The notes under the pieces were generated by a model. It saw only the letters and a program-made list of their open reading frames with translations. It was not told the DNA's origin and made no database searches. A DNA stretch of 64,000 nucleotides, from the NCBI RefSeq assembly GCF_030866745.1, contig NZ_CP133016.1:2218001-2282000 (forward strand). Direction: 5' to 3'. Both the position numbers and the translations under genes were made by a program. Shown piece after piece: positions 17,378-27,700 of the stretch; the stretch's first letter is position 1; each line of letters opens with the position of its first letter. This stretch comes from Sphingomonas flavescens. Lineage in GTDB: Bacteria > Pseudomonadota > Alphaproteobacteria > Sphingomonadales > Sphingomonadaceae.

Positions 17378-17407
17378 GGGAGGGCCGTCACGGCTCTCCC
17401 TTTTCTG
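17378..17407 (+). terminator. Terminator between receptor and hspQ
   Basis: GGGAGGGCCG/CGGCTCTCCC (17378-17387 and 17391-17400, loop TCA, one mismatch) is followed by TTTTCTG, directly downstream of the receptor stop and abutting the convergent hspQ stop. Confidence 0.8.
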
Positions 17408-17782
17408 TTAGTTCCGGAGGTCTGGACGTAGCCGGTACCGACCGTCTTCGCGGTTGAACATGGTGGCGATCGCGGGATGGTCGATCGGCTCCTCGCTATC
17501 GTCGAGCAGCAGGTTTTGCTGGCTGACATAGGCGACGTAGTTCGTCTCCGCATTTTCGGCGAGCAGGTGATAGAAGGGCTGATCCTTCGAGGGCCGCAGG
17601 TCTTCCGGGATCGCCTGGTACCATTCTTCGCTGTTCGCAAACTGGGGGTCGACGTCGAAGATGACGCCGCGAAAGTCGAACAGGCGGTGCCGAACGACCT
17701 CACCAATGGCGAAACGAGCGACGGGAATGTCGAATTGCGGTGTCACGGCACCGGAACGCGCGACGGAGTGAAATGGGGTCAT
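17408..17782 (-). CDS. hspQ: Heat shock protein HspQ
   Basis: A 124-residue HspQ/YccV-family protein. The conserved core reads FAIGEVVRHRLFDFRGVIFD near 25-44, then EEWYQAIPEDLRPSKDQPFY and YVAYVSQQNL. HspQ is a hemimethylated-DNA-binding-domain protein that in enterobacteria works as an adaptor and enhancer of Lon proteolysis under heat stress. This one carries about 18 extra N-terminal residues compared with the 105-residue enterobacterial form. It is monocistronic and convergent with the receptor. Confidence 0.93.
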   Translation of the reverse strand: MTPFHSVARSGAVTPQFDIPVARFAIGEVVRHRLFDFRGVIFDVDPQFANSEEWYQAIPEDLRPSKDQPFYHLLAENAETNYVAYVSQQNLLLDDSEEPIDHPAIATMFNREDGRYRLRPDLRN

Positions 17783-17869
17783 GCTTATTATCTAGGCAAG
17801 GCCAATGCCCGCTGCTAGAGCGCCGCGTCCGACCGGGCCGGTTTCATTCGGCCGTCACGACTCTCGAGC

Positions 17870-17960
<91 letters not shown>

Positions 17961-17974
17961 TTCTTCTTGCTCGA

Positions 17975-18406
17975 TTACTTCCGCGTCAGGCGGGCGAGCG
18001 CACTTTCCATGCGGAGAGCGAGCCGTTCGACTTCGGTGTTCAGGTCGCGCAGTTCCGCCAAGGGATCCGCCGGCACGGACTCGCTCGTCTGCGGCTGGGC
18101 CTGGAGTTGCGCAGCGCTCAAGGCAGCGGGCGCGATGGGCAGCTCGAACTGGCAGCCATAGAATTCGCCGCTGTTCCAGACGACCGTGGCTTCGACGCTG
18201 CCTGCATGCGGCAACTCGATCTCGAAGATGGCACCGACCAGCATGGGAACCGATGTTTCGAGCAACGCGCCCGTCAAAGAAAGGTCGTGAACCGTGACCT
18301 GCTCACCGCCGGCGCTTGCGCCGGCACCAAGCCGGAGGGCGCGGCGCAGGTAGCGACGCCGCTCGTGCTTGGCCGTGACATCCTCGAAATACGCCGGCAT
18401 CGCCAT
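17975..18406 (-). CDS. PilZ-domain protein
   Basis: A 143-residue protein with a PilZ fold: the arginine-rich N-terminal motif HERRRYLRRALRL at 14-26 (RxxxR-type) and HDLSLTGALLE near 40-50 (the D/NxSxxG motif), the two sites that bind cyclic di-GMP. A C-terminal helical extension rich in leucine (LAELRDLNTEVERLALRM) follows. It probably responds to c-di-GMP. It lies 62 bp downstream of the PrsW-like gene on the same strand, and its target is unknown. Confidence 0.85.
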   Translation of the reverse strand: MAMPAYFEDVTAKHERRRYLRRALRLGAGASAGGEQVTVHDLSLTGALLETSVPMLVGAIFEIELPHAGSVEATVVWNSGEFYGCQFELPIAPAALSAAQLQAQPQTSESVPADPLAELRDLNTEVERLALRMESALARLTRK

Positions 18407-18468
18407 CGCAACGTCTCCTGCCTTGAAGGCAGTGGGCGCCGATGGTTAAGAAAGTGTAACCGTTTCGG

Positions 18469-19518
18469 TCACCGCCCGACCAAGCGTTGCTTCAGTTCGG
18501 CGACCTCCCAAAAATCGTTCTTGCTGAAGGGGAGCAGGGACTGCAGCGCAGCAAAGGTGCTGGGGCCGAGTGCGCGCTTGAGACCGTCCAGTTCGGCAAA
18601 GGCTGAACGCACCTCGGCAGAGTCGAATTCGGCATCGCCAGCTGCTTCTTCCAAGAGGGTCTCTTCCGCTTCAGCCACCAGCCAGGCCTGCAATTCCCAG
18701 TAGCGGCGCACCCGGGCGACCGACTGATCGTCGAGGCGCGACGCGAGCTTTGAGATCCGGTCGCCGGCGGGCCCGTTCGGCCACAAGCCCTTTCGAAGCG
18801 CCTGCACCTGCGCACGATGCTCCGCGCACTCCGACGCCAGCCAGCCTTGTGCCTCGGAAGTGCCGAAATTGAGGATGGCGATCAGCGCAATTGGGGCGAT
18901 GACCAGCGCGCCCATCATCGCAGCCATCGGTTGGTTGGGAAATTGGTTGAAGGCGGTGTGCAGCGCGACGGCGACGCCGTAGCCGGGAATGAACCAGAGC
19001 AAGTTGAAGTCGTAGTCGGCGGCGGCGCTGCGCGTTTCACGCTCGGCAAACTCGTGTGCAATCGCGGCGAGCAGGGCCAATGTCGTTCCGTGCATGATGG
19101 CCGTGCCAAACCCGCGGACGAGCCAGGTACCGGTGCCGTAGTTGGGAAAGATGGTCAGGTAGAAGATATTCTCGACGACCGAGAAACCCGCGCCGATGGC
19201 GAAACCGGAGATGACCGCGTCGAGCTTGTAGCCGATGCGGTTGAAGCGGAACAACGCGATCATGATCGCGGCCTTGATCGCCTCCTCGATCCACGGCGCG
19301 ATGAAGCGGCTGTAGAGCGAGAAGCCGATCGGCAGGGTGTCGAGCATGCGGCCGCTGATCGGCCAGGCAATGAGCGCGCCGAGCGCGCCGAGCAGGAGCA
19401 GGCCGCCGATTTCGCGCAGGCTCATGAGCGCGAAGGCGTCCAGCCAGACGAAGATACCGAGCAGCACCAGCACCGGGGTCAGCGCGATCGCCCAATGGAG
19501 GCTTTCGACCAATAACAA
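18469..19518 (-). CDS. PrsW-family intramembrane metalloprotease
   Basis: The 349-residue protein has about eight membrane helices in residues 1-225 followed by a soluble helical C-terminal region. PrsW-type residues are visible: the EE pair in APWIEEAIKA near 73-82, VVENIFYL near 114-121, an HGTTLA motif near 143-148 and HTAFNQFP near 187-194. PrsW enzymes cut membrane-anchored substrates such as anti-sigma factors within the bilayer. It starts at a TTG ten bases after the large HEXXH/barrel gene, so the two are probably cotranscribed. The substrate is unknown. Confidence 0.82.
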   Translation of the reverse strand: MLLVESLHWAIALTPVLVLLGIFVWLDAFALMSLREIGGLLLLGALGALIAWPISGRMLDTLPIGFSLYSRFIAPWIEEAIKAAIMIALFRFNRIGYKLDAVISGFAIGAGFSVVENIFYLTIFPNYGTGTWLVRGFGTAIMHGTTLALLAAIAHEFAERETRSAAADYDFNLLWFIPGYGVAVALHTAFNQFPNQPMAAMMGALVIAPIALIAILNFGTSEAQGWLASECAEHRAQVQALRKGLWPNGPAGDRISKLASRLDDQSVARVRRYWELQAWLVAEAEETLLEEAAGDAEFDSAEVRSAFAELDGLKRALGPSTFAALQSLLPFSKNDFWEVAELKQRLVGR

Positions 19519-19528
19519 GCTCAGCGCC

Positions 19529-22500
19529 TCACAGGATCTTCAGCGAGGCAAGCCATTCGGTCTTGCGATAATGGCCGTCGCGCCAACCGGCGGCGGCACC
19601 GACCGAGAACACCATCGGCAAGCGAAGCGCGACGGTGAAGTTCAGATCGAGCTGGGCACCCAGGTCGGCGTAGCGGTGATTGCTGCGATCCGGCTCGTGC
19701 GTCTGCATGATGCCGGCGAAGACCGCGGGCCGGATGTAGCTGAGATAGAAAGCGGGCGTGCCGACTTCCGCGAATCTGAGCGGCGGCAGATTGATCTCGC
19801 CGGTCAACCGCGCGAATCGCCGCGCGGCGATTTCATCGATGGCGAAGCCCGGAAAACTTTCCATTTCGCGATACCGCTTCTCGGAGCGGTCATCGACATA
19901 ATTGTTGCGGAATGCGCCGAAATAATAGGCGCCGAGCGGGCTCTTGCGCTCGCCGCCTGCCCAGCCCGCGTGCGCGTAAAGCCAAGCCGAGCTGTTTCCC
20001 CAGGGGAGCGCGGTCCCGACATCGACGCCGCCGTAAAGCTTCGGAAAGAGTTCGCCCTGCGCGTGATCCGCAGCAGCGACGATCTTGCCGTTGAAACCCT
20101 TCTCATGGTCCACGCCGCCGAGCGCCTTCGTGGTGTTGGTGTAGCGGATTCCGATGTCGGCCGATTGAATCTCCTTGGGGCTGGCGATGTTTTGCGCTCC
20201 GGGAAGTTCACGCAATCCGAAATAAGCCGCAGCCGAGCCGAACACGTCGAGCTGGCGCGGCGGGTCGTATATCAGCGGCTTCGAATAATTGGCGATGAAG
20301 GCATCGCCCTTGCGGCTGCGCAGCACGGGTCCGGCGAGATCGTAAACGTCGGCGAGATTGTGCCAGTAGGTCAGCTTCCAGATTGGAGTCTGATATTCGA
20401 CGTTGACGTGCAGCCGCTCTGACCCGTGCACCTTGTTGAACGGTGATACCGCGACGCTCGCGCTTAACTGCCGGAACTGCAGCGGATCAGCGACGTGAAC
20501 GTAATAGCCGAACGCCGGCGAGCGATTGTAGCCCGAGACGATCGGATAGTGGGCGTCGAACCGCATCCGCTTACCCGGCTCGTAGGTGCCGCGCTCGGTG
20601 ATCAACTCGTCCAGCGGGACTTTTGCCGGCGAGCCGACGCCCCATTGCTTCAGCTCCGGGCGCGCCTTGACAACTTCCGTGCCGAGCAGCCGCACGGTCG
20701 CCAGATCCTCGCGCACCTCGGGCCGGACAATCGCCGGATTGAAGCCGTCGCCGGTGTAATCGTAGACGAACAGCGACCCGTCCGGCCGAAGCTGCGGCCT
20801 GAAGAAGCCCGTCGCCGCATTGGTGAGAACGTCGTACTTTCCGCTGGCGATGTCGAACCGGAAGACGTTGGACACGCCCGTATAATAGGAATTGCCGAGC
20901 AGCGCCTTTCCGTCCGGCGTGAACGTGAAGTTTTCAGGCACCGATGGCGGCAGCGAGAGCTTGGCGACCGGTTCGTCGGCAAAGCCTTGCTCGAGGTCCG
21001 CGCGCTTCCAGACGCGCACCGATTGCTTGCCGTCGACGGTGCCATAGGATGCCGAAATCAGCTCGCCGTCCGGCGAAACGTCGAGGTCGAACAATATCTC
21101 GCCATAGCGGAAGGTCTTGATCTGGTTGAAGCTCGTGTAGGGCGGCGGAATCCGGACCAGGGTCACGAAGCCGTTCTGGTGGCGAATGCCCCACAGGCTC
21201 TTGTCGGCGCGGTTGAAGGCGAGGTCGCCGATCCGCGCATCGGTCAGCAGGCGGCGCTTCTTCCCAGTATCCACATCGATCGCGTTGAGGTCACGGTAAG
21301 CGTAGTTCTGGTCGGTGTAGAAAGCGGTCCGCGAGGCCGGATCGAACGCCAGGCTGGTGACCTTGTACAGCATCATGCCGTTGAGGTCGGTCAGCGGCGT
21401 GAGCTTTCCGGTCGCCAGGTCCATCCGCCCGAGGAAGCCAATGCGGCCCGGATAGCGGAAGGCGGCGATCAGGCTGTTCGTGCGCTCATCAATGAACCCG
21501 CGCGACATCGAACCGAGGCCGCGTGGGGAAAGGTGGCGGGGTTCGCTGAGTGGGTATTTCGCCAACGCGGCGAGATTGGCCTCCTGAAAGCGGTGCTCGA
21601 AGGCGATCCAGTCCGCCCAGACAGAGTCCAGCGACTTGCCGAACACGTGCTTGAACTGGCTGGCGTAGAAGGCTTTGGAATCGTCAGACCGACGCAACCA
21701 GTCGAGCACCGGCTCCACGCCGTATGTCAGCGCCAGGTAGGAGTAAAAGCGCGTTCCGTAGAGATAGGAATTGGCGCCGACCTGGAAGTCGATCTGCGTG
21801 CCTTCGCTCTCTAAGCCGAGCGGCGAGAAGAACCGCTTATGGTCGCGGACTTTCGCCCGGAAGACCATCTCGTCATACCCGCCCTGCGCGCGACCGAGTC
21901 CGCCGGCCATCCACGTCTCGAAGAAGACCGCGCTGCCTTCCATGTACCAGCGCGGCGTCAGGTTCCGCGGCGTGGTGAGGAAGTTGTAGAGGATGGATTC
22001 CGGATGCTTCTGTAACGGCATCGGCTTGCCGCCGAGGAAGCGGCGCCAAAAGGCGTCGCGCTTGTTCCACACGTCGATGGCGGCGACGTGCGCGAGCTCA
22101 TGGTTGTTGAGCGTGAAGAAGCGCTCGCCCGGCGAGAAGGTCTCCATCGATAGCGAGAGTGGCGCGACGTCAAGCATGACCATGTTGCTCGGCGAACCGA
22201 GGGCCGCTGCGTTGCCGTAATCCGAGAAGTCCTTGAGCAGGATCGTCGTGCGGTCCCACGGCTTCCAGCGGAACTTCTGCTCGTGAAAGGCGAGGGCGTT
22301 CTCGAAGGCGCGGCCCAGATAGGGCGTGAGGTAGGTCTGGACAGGGTCGAGATAGAGCAAAGAGAGGTTGCGCGTTTCGAGCGTCGACAGGTGGAAGCCT
22401 GAAGCGTCCTGCGGCACGTGTTCCGTGCCGGTTGAGGCGGGCGCGTTCGACCGGGTCGGCGCCGGCTGGACCGGCTCGCCGGCAGGCTGCTCCGGCGGTG

Positions 22501-22666
22501 GCGGAACCACGTCCGGCTTCTCGACAACAGATGTCGTATCGGGGGGAGTTGGCAGCGGTGCGGGCTTGGCCGGGGTCTGTGCCAGCGATGGGCTGGACGA
22601 GAGGAGCAAAGCAACCGCCAGGGTGCCCGACGCACCCCGGCGCTTACGATACGCTTGTACCCCCAT
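19529..22666 (-). CDS. Secreted HEXXH peptidase/beta-propeller/barrel protein
   Basis: The 1045-residue protein has a signal peptide (GTLAVALLLSSSPSLAQ, cut near 30), a Pro-rich linker to about 80, and a gluzincin-like domain. That domain has HELAH at 189-193 and a downstream glutamate in WYMEGSAVFFE (Glu243), fitting zinc ligands HEXXH...E. Residues of about 370-680 look like a TolB/WD40-type propeller (FDPASRTAFYTDQN; VSPDGELISASY; FTPDGKALLG). The last roughly 300 residues look like beta-strands of an outer-membrane barrel. I know no characterised protein with this exact order, so the role is open: a surface-tethered protease or an assembly factor. It follows the Ala-rich gene by 23 bp and precedes the PrsW-like gene by 10 bp. 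Confidence 0.7.
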   Translation of the reverse strand: MGVQAYRKRRGASGTLAVALLLSSSPSLAQTPAKPAPLPTPPDTTSVVEKPDVVPPPPEQPAGEPVQPAPTRSNAPASTGTEHVPQDASGFHLSTLETRNLSLLYLDPVQTYLTPYLGRAFENALAFHEQKFRWKPWDRTTILLKDFSDYGNAAALGSPSNMVMLDVAPLSLSMETFSPGERFFTLNNHELAHVAAIDVWNKRDAFWRRFLGGKPMPLQKHPESILYNFLTTPRNLTPRWYMEGSAVFFETWMAGGLGRAQGGYDEMVFRAKVRDHKRFFSPLGLESEGTQIDFQVGANSYLYGTRFYSYLALTYGVEPVLDWLRRSDDSKAFYASQFKHVFGKSLDSVWADWIAFEHRFQEANLAALAKYPLSEPRHLSPRGLGSMSRGFIDERTNSLIAAFRYPGRIGFLGRMDLATGKLTPLTDLNGMMLYKVTSLAFDPASRTAFYTDQNYAYRDLNAIDVDTGKKRRLLTDARIGDLAFNRADKSLWGIRHQNGFVTLVRIPPPYTSFNQIKTFRYGEILFDLDVSPDGELISASYGTVDGKQSVRVWKRADLEQGFADEPVAKLSLPPSVPENFTFTPDGKALLGNSYYTGVSNVFRFDIASGKYDVLTNAATGFFRPQLRPDGSLFVYDYTGDGFNPAIVRPEVREDLATVRLLGTEVVKARPELKQWGVGSPAKVPLDELITERGTYEPGKRMRFDAHYPIVSGYNRSPAFGYYVHVADPLQFRQLSASVAVSPFNKVHGSERLHVNVEYQTPIWKLTYWHNLADVYDLAGPVLRSRKGDAFIANYSKPLIYDPPRQLDVFGSAAAYFGLRELPGAQNIASPKEIQSADIGIRYTNTTKALGGVDHEKGFNGKIVAAADHAQGELFPKLYGGVDVGTALPWGNSSAWLYAHAGWAGGERKSPLGAYYFGAFRNNYVDDRSEKRYREMESFPGFAIDEIAARRFARLTGEINLPPLRFAEVGTPAFYLSYIRPAVFAGIMQTHEPDRSNHRYADLGAQLDLNFTVALRLPMVFSVGAAAGWRDGHYRKTEWLASLKIL

Positions 22667-22689
22667 TCGCGGCCCCCGCGACCGCAGCG

Positions 22690-24258
22690 TTAGTCGTTGC
22701 GGGCCTGCATCACGCCGGCTTGATTGGCGGCAGCAGCGAAGCTTGGATTCGCCATCACTGCTGCAAGGTTCGGATGCGCGGCGAGCGCCGCGAACGCCTT
22801 GGAGCTGGATGCCACCGTGGCCATTGCCGAGGCCTGACGGCTGACCGCGGCGAAAGCGGCCGGATTGGCCATCATCGCCGAAAAGGCCTGCGGGCTGGCC
22901 AGTGCGGCCCGCGATGCGACGGCATCGAGCCGGCCGGCAGCAGCGGCCGATGCCGTAGCAGCCTGTGCATTGAACGATTGGGCGGCGCGGGCCGCCGAGC
23001 TCAGCTGCGAGGCATTGCTTGCGAGCTTCGAAAATGCCGACGCATTCTGCCCGATGGTCGCCGCGAGTTGGGCATTCATCAAATGAGCACTGCTCGCCAG
23101 GCCGCCAAAGGCGACCGCGCTGCGGCCCATCGCCGAGAAGACTTGCGGATCAGCGGCAAGCGCCTTCATCGCCGCATTGTCGCTCGCCAGGCGCTGAAAG
23201 GCCGCCGCATTGGCCGACATTCGGGCATCCGCGGCGGCCTTCGATGCCGCGGCCTGGAAGGCACTGGCGTTTGAGGCGAAGCTGCTAAAGGCCGAAGCAT
23301 TAGCCATGATCGCGGCTAGCGCTTGCGGATGCGAAGCCAGAGCCGCGAAAGCGTCACCATGGGCGGCGACCGCCGCCATGGCCTGAGGTTGGCTGGCGAG
23401 CGCCGCGAATCCGGCGCTGTTCGACGCGATCGACGCCATTGCGGCGTCGGACACGCCAGCCAGGCGCAGCTGGCTCGCCATACTGGCGGCGCTGTTCGCG
23501 GCGGCAGCCAGGGCTGCAGGCTGACTCGCGAAGGACTTAAGCGATGCGGCGTTCGCGGCCAGCGAGGCGAAGACGCCCGGGTCCGCTGCCAATGCGTTCA
23601 TTGCCGCATTGTCGCTCGCCAATTGGCGGAAAGCGGCGGCGTTGCTCGCAAGCCTCGCATCGGCGGCAGCGTTGGCTGCGGCCGACCGGAACGCGCTCGC
23701 GCTTGAAGCGAAGCTGCCGAATGCGCTGGCATTGTTCGCAATCGATGCAAAAGCATCGGGGTGCGAGGCCAGCGCCTGGATCGCCGCCGAGTGGCCGGCG
23801 ACCGCGTTCATCATCGACGCACTGGCTTGCCGCGATTGTGCATTGGAGGCTGCAGTGTTCTGCGCCGCCTTCGCCATGCTGGCAAACGCCTGCGGATTTG
23901 CCGCTAGCGCCGCGAATGCCTGCGGATCGGCCAGCAGCGCGGCCATTACCTGCGGCTGCGATGCCAGCGCCTGGAAGCCGGGGCTGGCGGCGAGCGCGCG
24001 GAAATTGGGATCCTTGACCATCAATTCGAAGGCATCCGTCTGCATCAGTTCGGGGACGGCGGTATCGCCGAGCTGAACGTCGCTTTCGCCAACCTGGGCG
24101 GAAACATATCGGTCCGCCGGTGCAATGGTGCCTGCGCTCGGGCCCAGTGGCGGGTATACGCGGCCAAGCCCGTAAGCGCCTGCAGCAACCGCAAGGATTG
24201 CAGCAGAAGTGAAAATCATTTTGCGATTGTTATTGGAAGTCGAAAGACGCGTAGCCAT
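22690..24258 (-). CDS. Membrane-anchored alanine-rich repeat protein
   Basis: The 522-residue protein starts MATRLSTSNN at 24258. An N-terminal membrane helix (MIFTSAAILAVAAGAYGLG, about 14-32) is followed by a long alanine-rich helical domain made of roughly 12-residue units such as AFAALAANPQ and AMAAVAAHGD. Residues 177-230 and 321-374 are near-copies (both contain RLASDNAAM or RQLASDNAAM and ALAADP), an internal duplication with 144-residue spacing. No cysteine pair, catalytic motif or TPS secretion domain is visible. It is the first gene of an operon with the HEXXH/barrel and PrsW-like genes and probably forms an extended periplasmic rod. Function unknown. Confidence 0.75.
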   Translation of the reverse strand: MATRLSTSNNNRKMIFTSAAILAVAAGAYGLGRVYPPLGPSAGTIAPADRYVSAQVGESDVQLGDTAVPELMQTDAFELMVKDPNFRALAASPGFQALASQPQVMAALLADPQAFAALAANPQAFASMAKAAQNTAASNAQSRQASASMMNAVAGHSAAIQALASHPDAFASIANNASAFGSFASSASAFRSAAANAAADARLASNAAAFRQLASDNAAMNALAADPGVFASLAANAASLKSFASQPAALAAAANSAASMASQLRLAGVSDAAMASIASNSAGFAALASQPQAMAAVAAHGDAFAALASHPQALAAIMANASAFSSFASNASAFQAAASKAAADARMSANAAAFQRLASDNAAMKALAADPQVFSAMGRSAVAFGGLASSAHLMNAQLAATIGQNASAFSKLASNASQLSSAARAAQSFNAQAATASAAAAGRLDAVASRAALASPQAFSAMMANPAAFAAVSRQASAMATVASSSKAFAALAAHPNLAAVMANPSFAAAANQAGVMQARND

Positions 24259-24269
24259 CGATTTTGCCC

Positions 24270-24286
24270 CCTTGACCCAGTCAAGG
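24270..24286 (-). promoter_or_regulatory. 17-bp palindrome covering the Ala-rich gene RBS
   Basis: A perfect inverted repeat CCTTGAC-TGG-GTCAAGG lies 12 bases before the start codon. Its right arm runs into the likely ribosome site AAGGGGG, so it may be an operator or a hairpin that limits translation. Confidence 0.45.
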
Positions 24287-24475
24287 CTGGGCAAGTTGCG
24301 CCTTTGTTAACCAGAAGTCAACGAATGTCCCGAAGCCGACACACTCACATTACAGCTCTAAGCCATTGAAAAAGGCGACCTTTTTGAAGGCAGTTGAACT
24401 GCACGGGTAACCCATTCGGCTGAAAAAAAATTTTCCGGCAAAGGTTCCGTAACCATGCCTTGCTAGTCCGTGCGC
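24287..24475. other. Gene-free stretch with an A/T hairpin
   Basis: With the flanking features this is part of the 485-bp gap between two minus-strand genes. It contains AAAAAGG-CGA-CCTTTTT (24369-24385) and an AAAAAAAATTTT tract near 24423-24434, both unusual for this GC-rich DNA. They could be promoter or terminator elements of the Ala-rich operon. I see no RNA gene. Confidence 0.4.
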
Positions 24476-24736
24476 ATGGTTCTCGCGCTTGTGATTCTGG
24501 CGACCCTCGGCGGTCCGACAGCGGATGTTGCACGGCAACCTGACCTCCCTGCTGCGGTTTCGTTCCCAGCAACTCGCAGAGAGGGCGAGGATGTCCTGCT
24601 CGCTTCCGCGGATACCGCTCGTTCGGTTCCCGAAGGGGCGCGGGATCGCGCCGCGCAACTCCCGCGTCCCAGGCCTCGGGTGACGACCTGCCGGTGCGGT
24701 GACCCTGTGCCCGAGCCAAATGCCAATCAGGAATGA
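24476..24736 (+). CDS. Possible small secreted protein (86 aa), uncertain
   Basis: The frame MVLALVILATLGGPTADVAR has a short signal-peptide-like start, a charged middle, and a C-terminal CRCGDPVPEP motif. No clear ribosome site precedes it and no homologue family is recognised. It is the only plausible coding frame in the gap between the Ala-rich and CHAT genes, but it could be chance. Confidence 0.3.
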   Translation: MVLALVILATLGGPTADVARQPDLPAAVSFPATRREGEDVLLASADTARSVPEGARDRAAQLPRPRPRVTTCRCGDPVPEPNANQE

Positions 24737-24743
24737 GAGCTAG

Positions 24744-27700
24744 CTAATTGTGCGCCTGGGCAATTCGAGCCGGCATTGGCCGAACAATGGGAATGTCGCC
24801 GTCACCCACCGCCGCAAACGCTGACCAGTAGAATGGGTGCGACGTTTGAACGTCGTCCATCAATTGCCGCTGCGATAAGCGAAGCGCAGTGACTGTCGGC
24901 GTACCAGGAGGCGCGGAGAACAGGCCGGTCATCAGCCGTTGGGTCGCGTTATAGTCGTCCGGGACCGGCCAGTGGCTGGCGATGACCAGACGCCCACCCG
25001 CGCCGACGAAGGCGCGCACGAGACCGTCGAGCGCCACATCGCCGCCTGTCGATAAGCCCGCCTGCTGGGTGGCCGCCGCGCTGGCTTTCCCCGCGGTATC
25101 GCACGCGGAAAGGATCACGACGTCGGCATCCAGATGAAGGTCGAAAATATCACGGAAGGTCAGCAACCCGTCCGACCCTGTTCCGCCGAAGCTGGTCAGC
25201 AATGCCGGTTGCGCGGGGCATTTGGCCGCCCGAGACGTCACCACGCCGTGCGTGGCGAAGTGGATGATGCGGTACTGATCGAGATTACCGCGCGCCTCCA
25301 GCGCCGTATCCGTGAACTGGTCGCCGGTCACGATATCGACACCGTTTGGATCGAATTGCTTCAGGATGGATGCCGCCACTTGCAGTTCGCGTGCGGAAAT
25401 CGGGTGATTCCACGACGATAGCGGCAGCAGACAATCGCGGTCGGCAGTTGCCGGCACAGCGCTCTCGTTGGCCGACGGTGGAGTATTCTGCCCTAGGCCG
25501 AGATACTCCTTCCGCCCCGCGGACGGCCGTGCCGCGCGTAGTTGCGCGAACGCGCGCGGACTGACTGCCGTGCTGATGTCGCGATCGCGCCCAAGCCACG
25601 CGATGCCGCGGAAATCGTAAGCTGCATCCTCGCTCGTCTTTGCACGGGTTGCGTAGGCATCGACCGACGCCTGATCCATCACCAACAGGTTGACCGGCAA
25701 GCGCAGCATTGCGCCGTCCGGTTCGAAAATCAGATGCCTGACCGATGGAATCGCCGCCGCGAACGGGGCGAACAGTTCTTCGTAAAGCTGATGGGACAAG
25801 GCGACGTCGAACGGATAGGTCGTGCGCTGCCCACCTTCGACCTTGGAAATGGTGTCTCGCAGCGCGCTTACTTGTGCATCCAACTGCTTCGCCGACACCG
25901 CGAGCTTTACCGCGCGCCCTCCGGACGGCGTGACCAGCATTGCGTAGACGTGGTCGCCGACGATGGTCATCCGGTAATAGGCTTCGCCCGCGCGAAGAAT
26001 CTTCTGAAGGTCGGCCAGCGAGATCGTATCGCTAGACACGGCCCGATAGCGGGGGAAACTCGCCAAAGCCGCCTGGGTCGTCAGCTGCTCTTTTTGCGTC
26101 GAATCCAAGGACGCGCGCAGGATGCGCGTTCGTGCGGCTTCCATCGGTGAGGGCTTGGGCAAATCGAGTAGTCGAGCAAGCTCGATGCGGTTGCGTTCGA
26201 CCTGCCGGGTCAAGGTCACGGATTGGCGGAACAAGCGTGACGCCTCGTCGGTGCCGCCAGTCAGCTCCCGCGCTAGGACCGCTTGCGTCTGTGCAAGGCC
26301 GGGCCTGACCATAAGCTGCGTCGCCGCGAATATTTCCGCCTCCGCCGCTGGGTCGTCACCCTTCTTTAAAAGCAGATCCACGTAGGGCCGCAGCACATTC
26401 GCAAAGCTGGGTGGCAGGCTGCTGGTGTCGCCTTGCGAATGGACAATGTCGCTGAACATCTTTTCGGCGACCGGAAGTTGGCCGCTGCGCGCCAGATATC
26501 CAGCGAGCCGAGCGCGCGAATTAAGCAGGACGGCGGTCCCGGGATAGTTGACCTCGAGCAAGGTGACTGCCGACCGGTAGAGCCGGCTTGCTTCGGCCTG
26601 CTGGCCGTCATCTTCGGCAATCGCTCCCAAGTCTCCGAAGATTTGCGCTCGCATCCAAAGGATCGAAGCCACCTTTCCCGCGCGAACCGCCAGCAACTCG
26701 CCATCCGCCCGACGAAGAGCGTCGCGCGCTCCCTTGGTGTCACCGAGCAAGCGCAGAGACGTGCCGCGCAATTGCAGCGCCTGCCCGTCGAGGATGGCCG
26801 CTTTCTCCTCAGGCAGGAGCTCATCCGTTTGCGATCGAAGCTGCTGGCCGAAGCGGGAGTCGGCGTTGAGACGTCGCGACAATGCTTCGTCGATCTCCAA
26901 TTTTGCGCTGGCATTGCGCTGACTATCGACAACCGATTTCGGCAGCGGTTTGTCGAGCTCATCAAGCGCCTTTTGGGGATCGCCCTGGTTCAGGTCGTGA
27001 ATCGCGCGGTAATTGCGAAGCCGTCGAGCGACGATCGGATCATTACTCACCAACTGGGCAGCGCGGGAAAACAGCGCGTCTGCCTCCGCGAACCGGCCAA
27101 GATTGGACTTCTGGAGTGCTTCGTTGACCAAGGCTTCACCTTGGCTGACCGGCGTGTCGCCGCCGTTCGTGCTCGCGGCCGCGAAGAATTCCGCAGCCTC
27201 GGCATAGCTGCCCGCATTGTTGCGGCGATAGGCTTCCTCCAGCGCCTTGTCGGCCGCAAGCGTGCCAGCCTGCACACGGGCAAAGGCAGCGGGATCGCCG
27301 GCGCCGGTCGTCGCAATCGAGATTTCGCCTTTGACCGGCTGGTCGGCGACAAGGCTCCGCAGGCCAAGCTGCAACGCACTGTCGTAGCCAGCGAGTCCCT
27401 GCGCCGAATAGAGGATCTTACCGCGCAGGAAGTGATAGGCGCGGTAAGCGACATTCGCGTCTTTAAGGCGGCATTCGGTGACTTCGACCGCGCCAATTCC
27501 CTGCATGCCGCCCCGCTGAGGACGTTGGCAGTTCGCAACCGTCGCAATGTCGGCCGCAATTCTCTTCGGCGCGTCCGCTGTCTCGCGCAGCTTGTATAGC
27601 TTGCCGACAGGCAGAGCAGCATCCCGGCAAGTGACGGAATAGCCGGCGTCGAACATCCCCGTGAGCGCTTTATCGACCGTTAGGCTTTGGGCCGAGCAGA

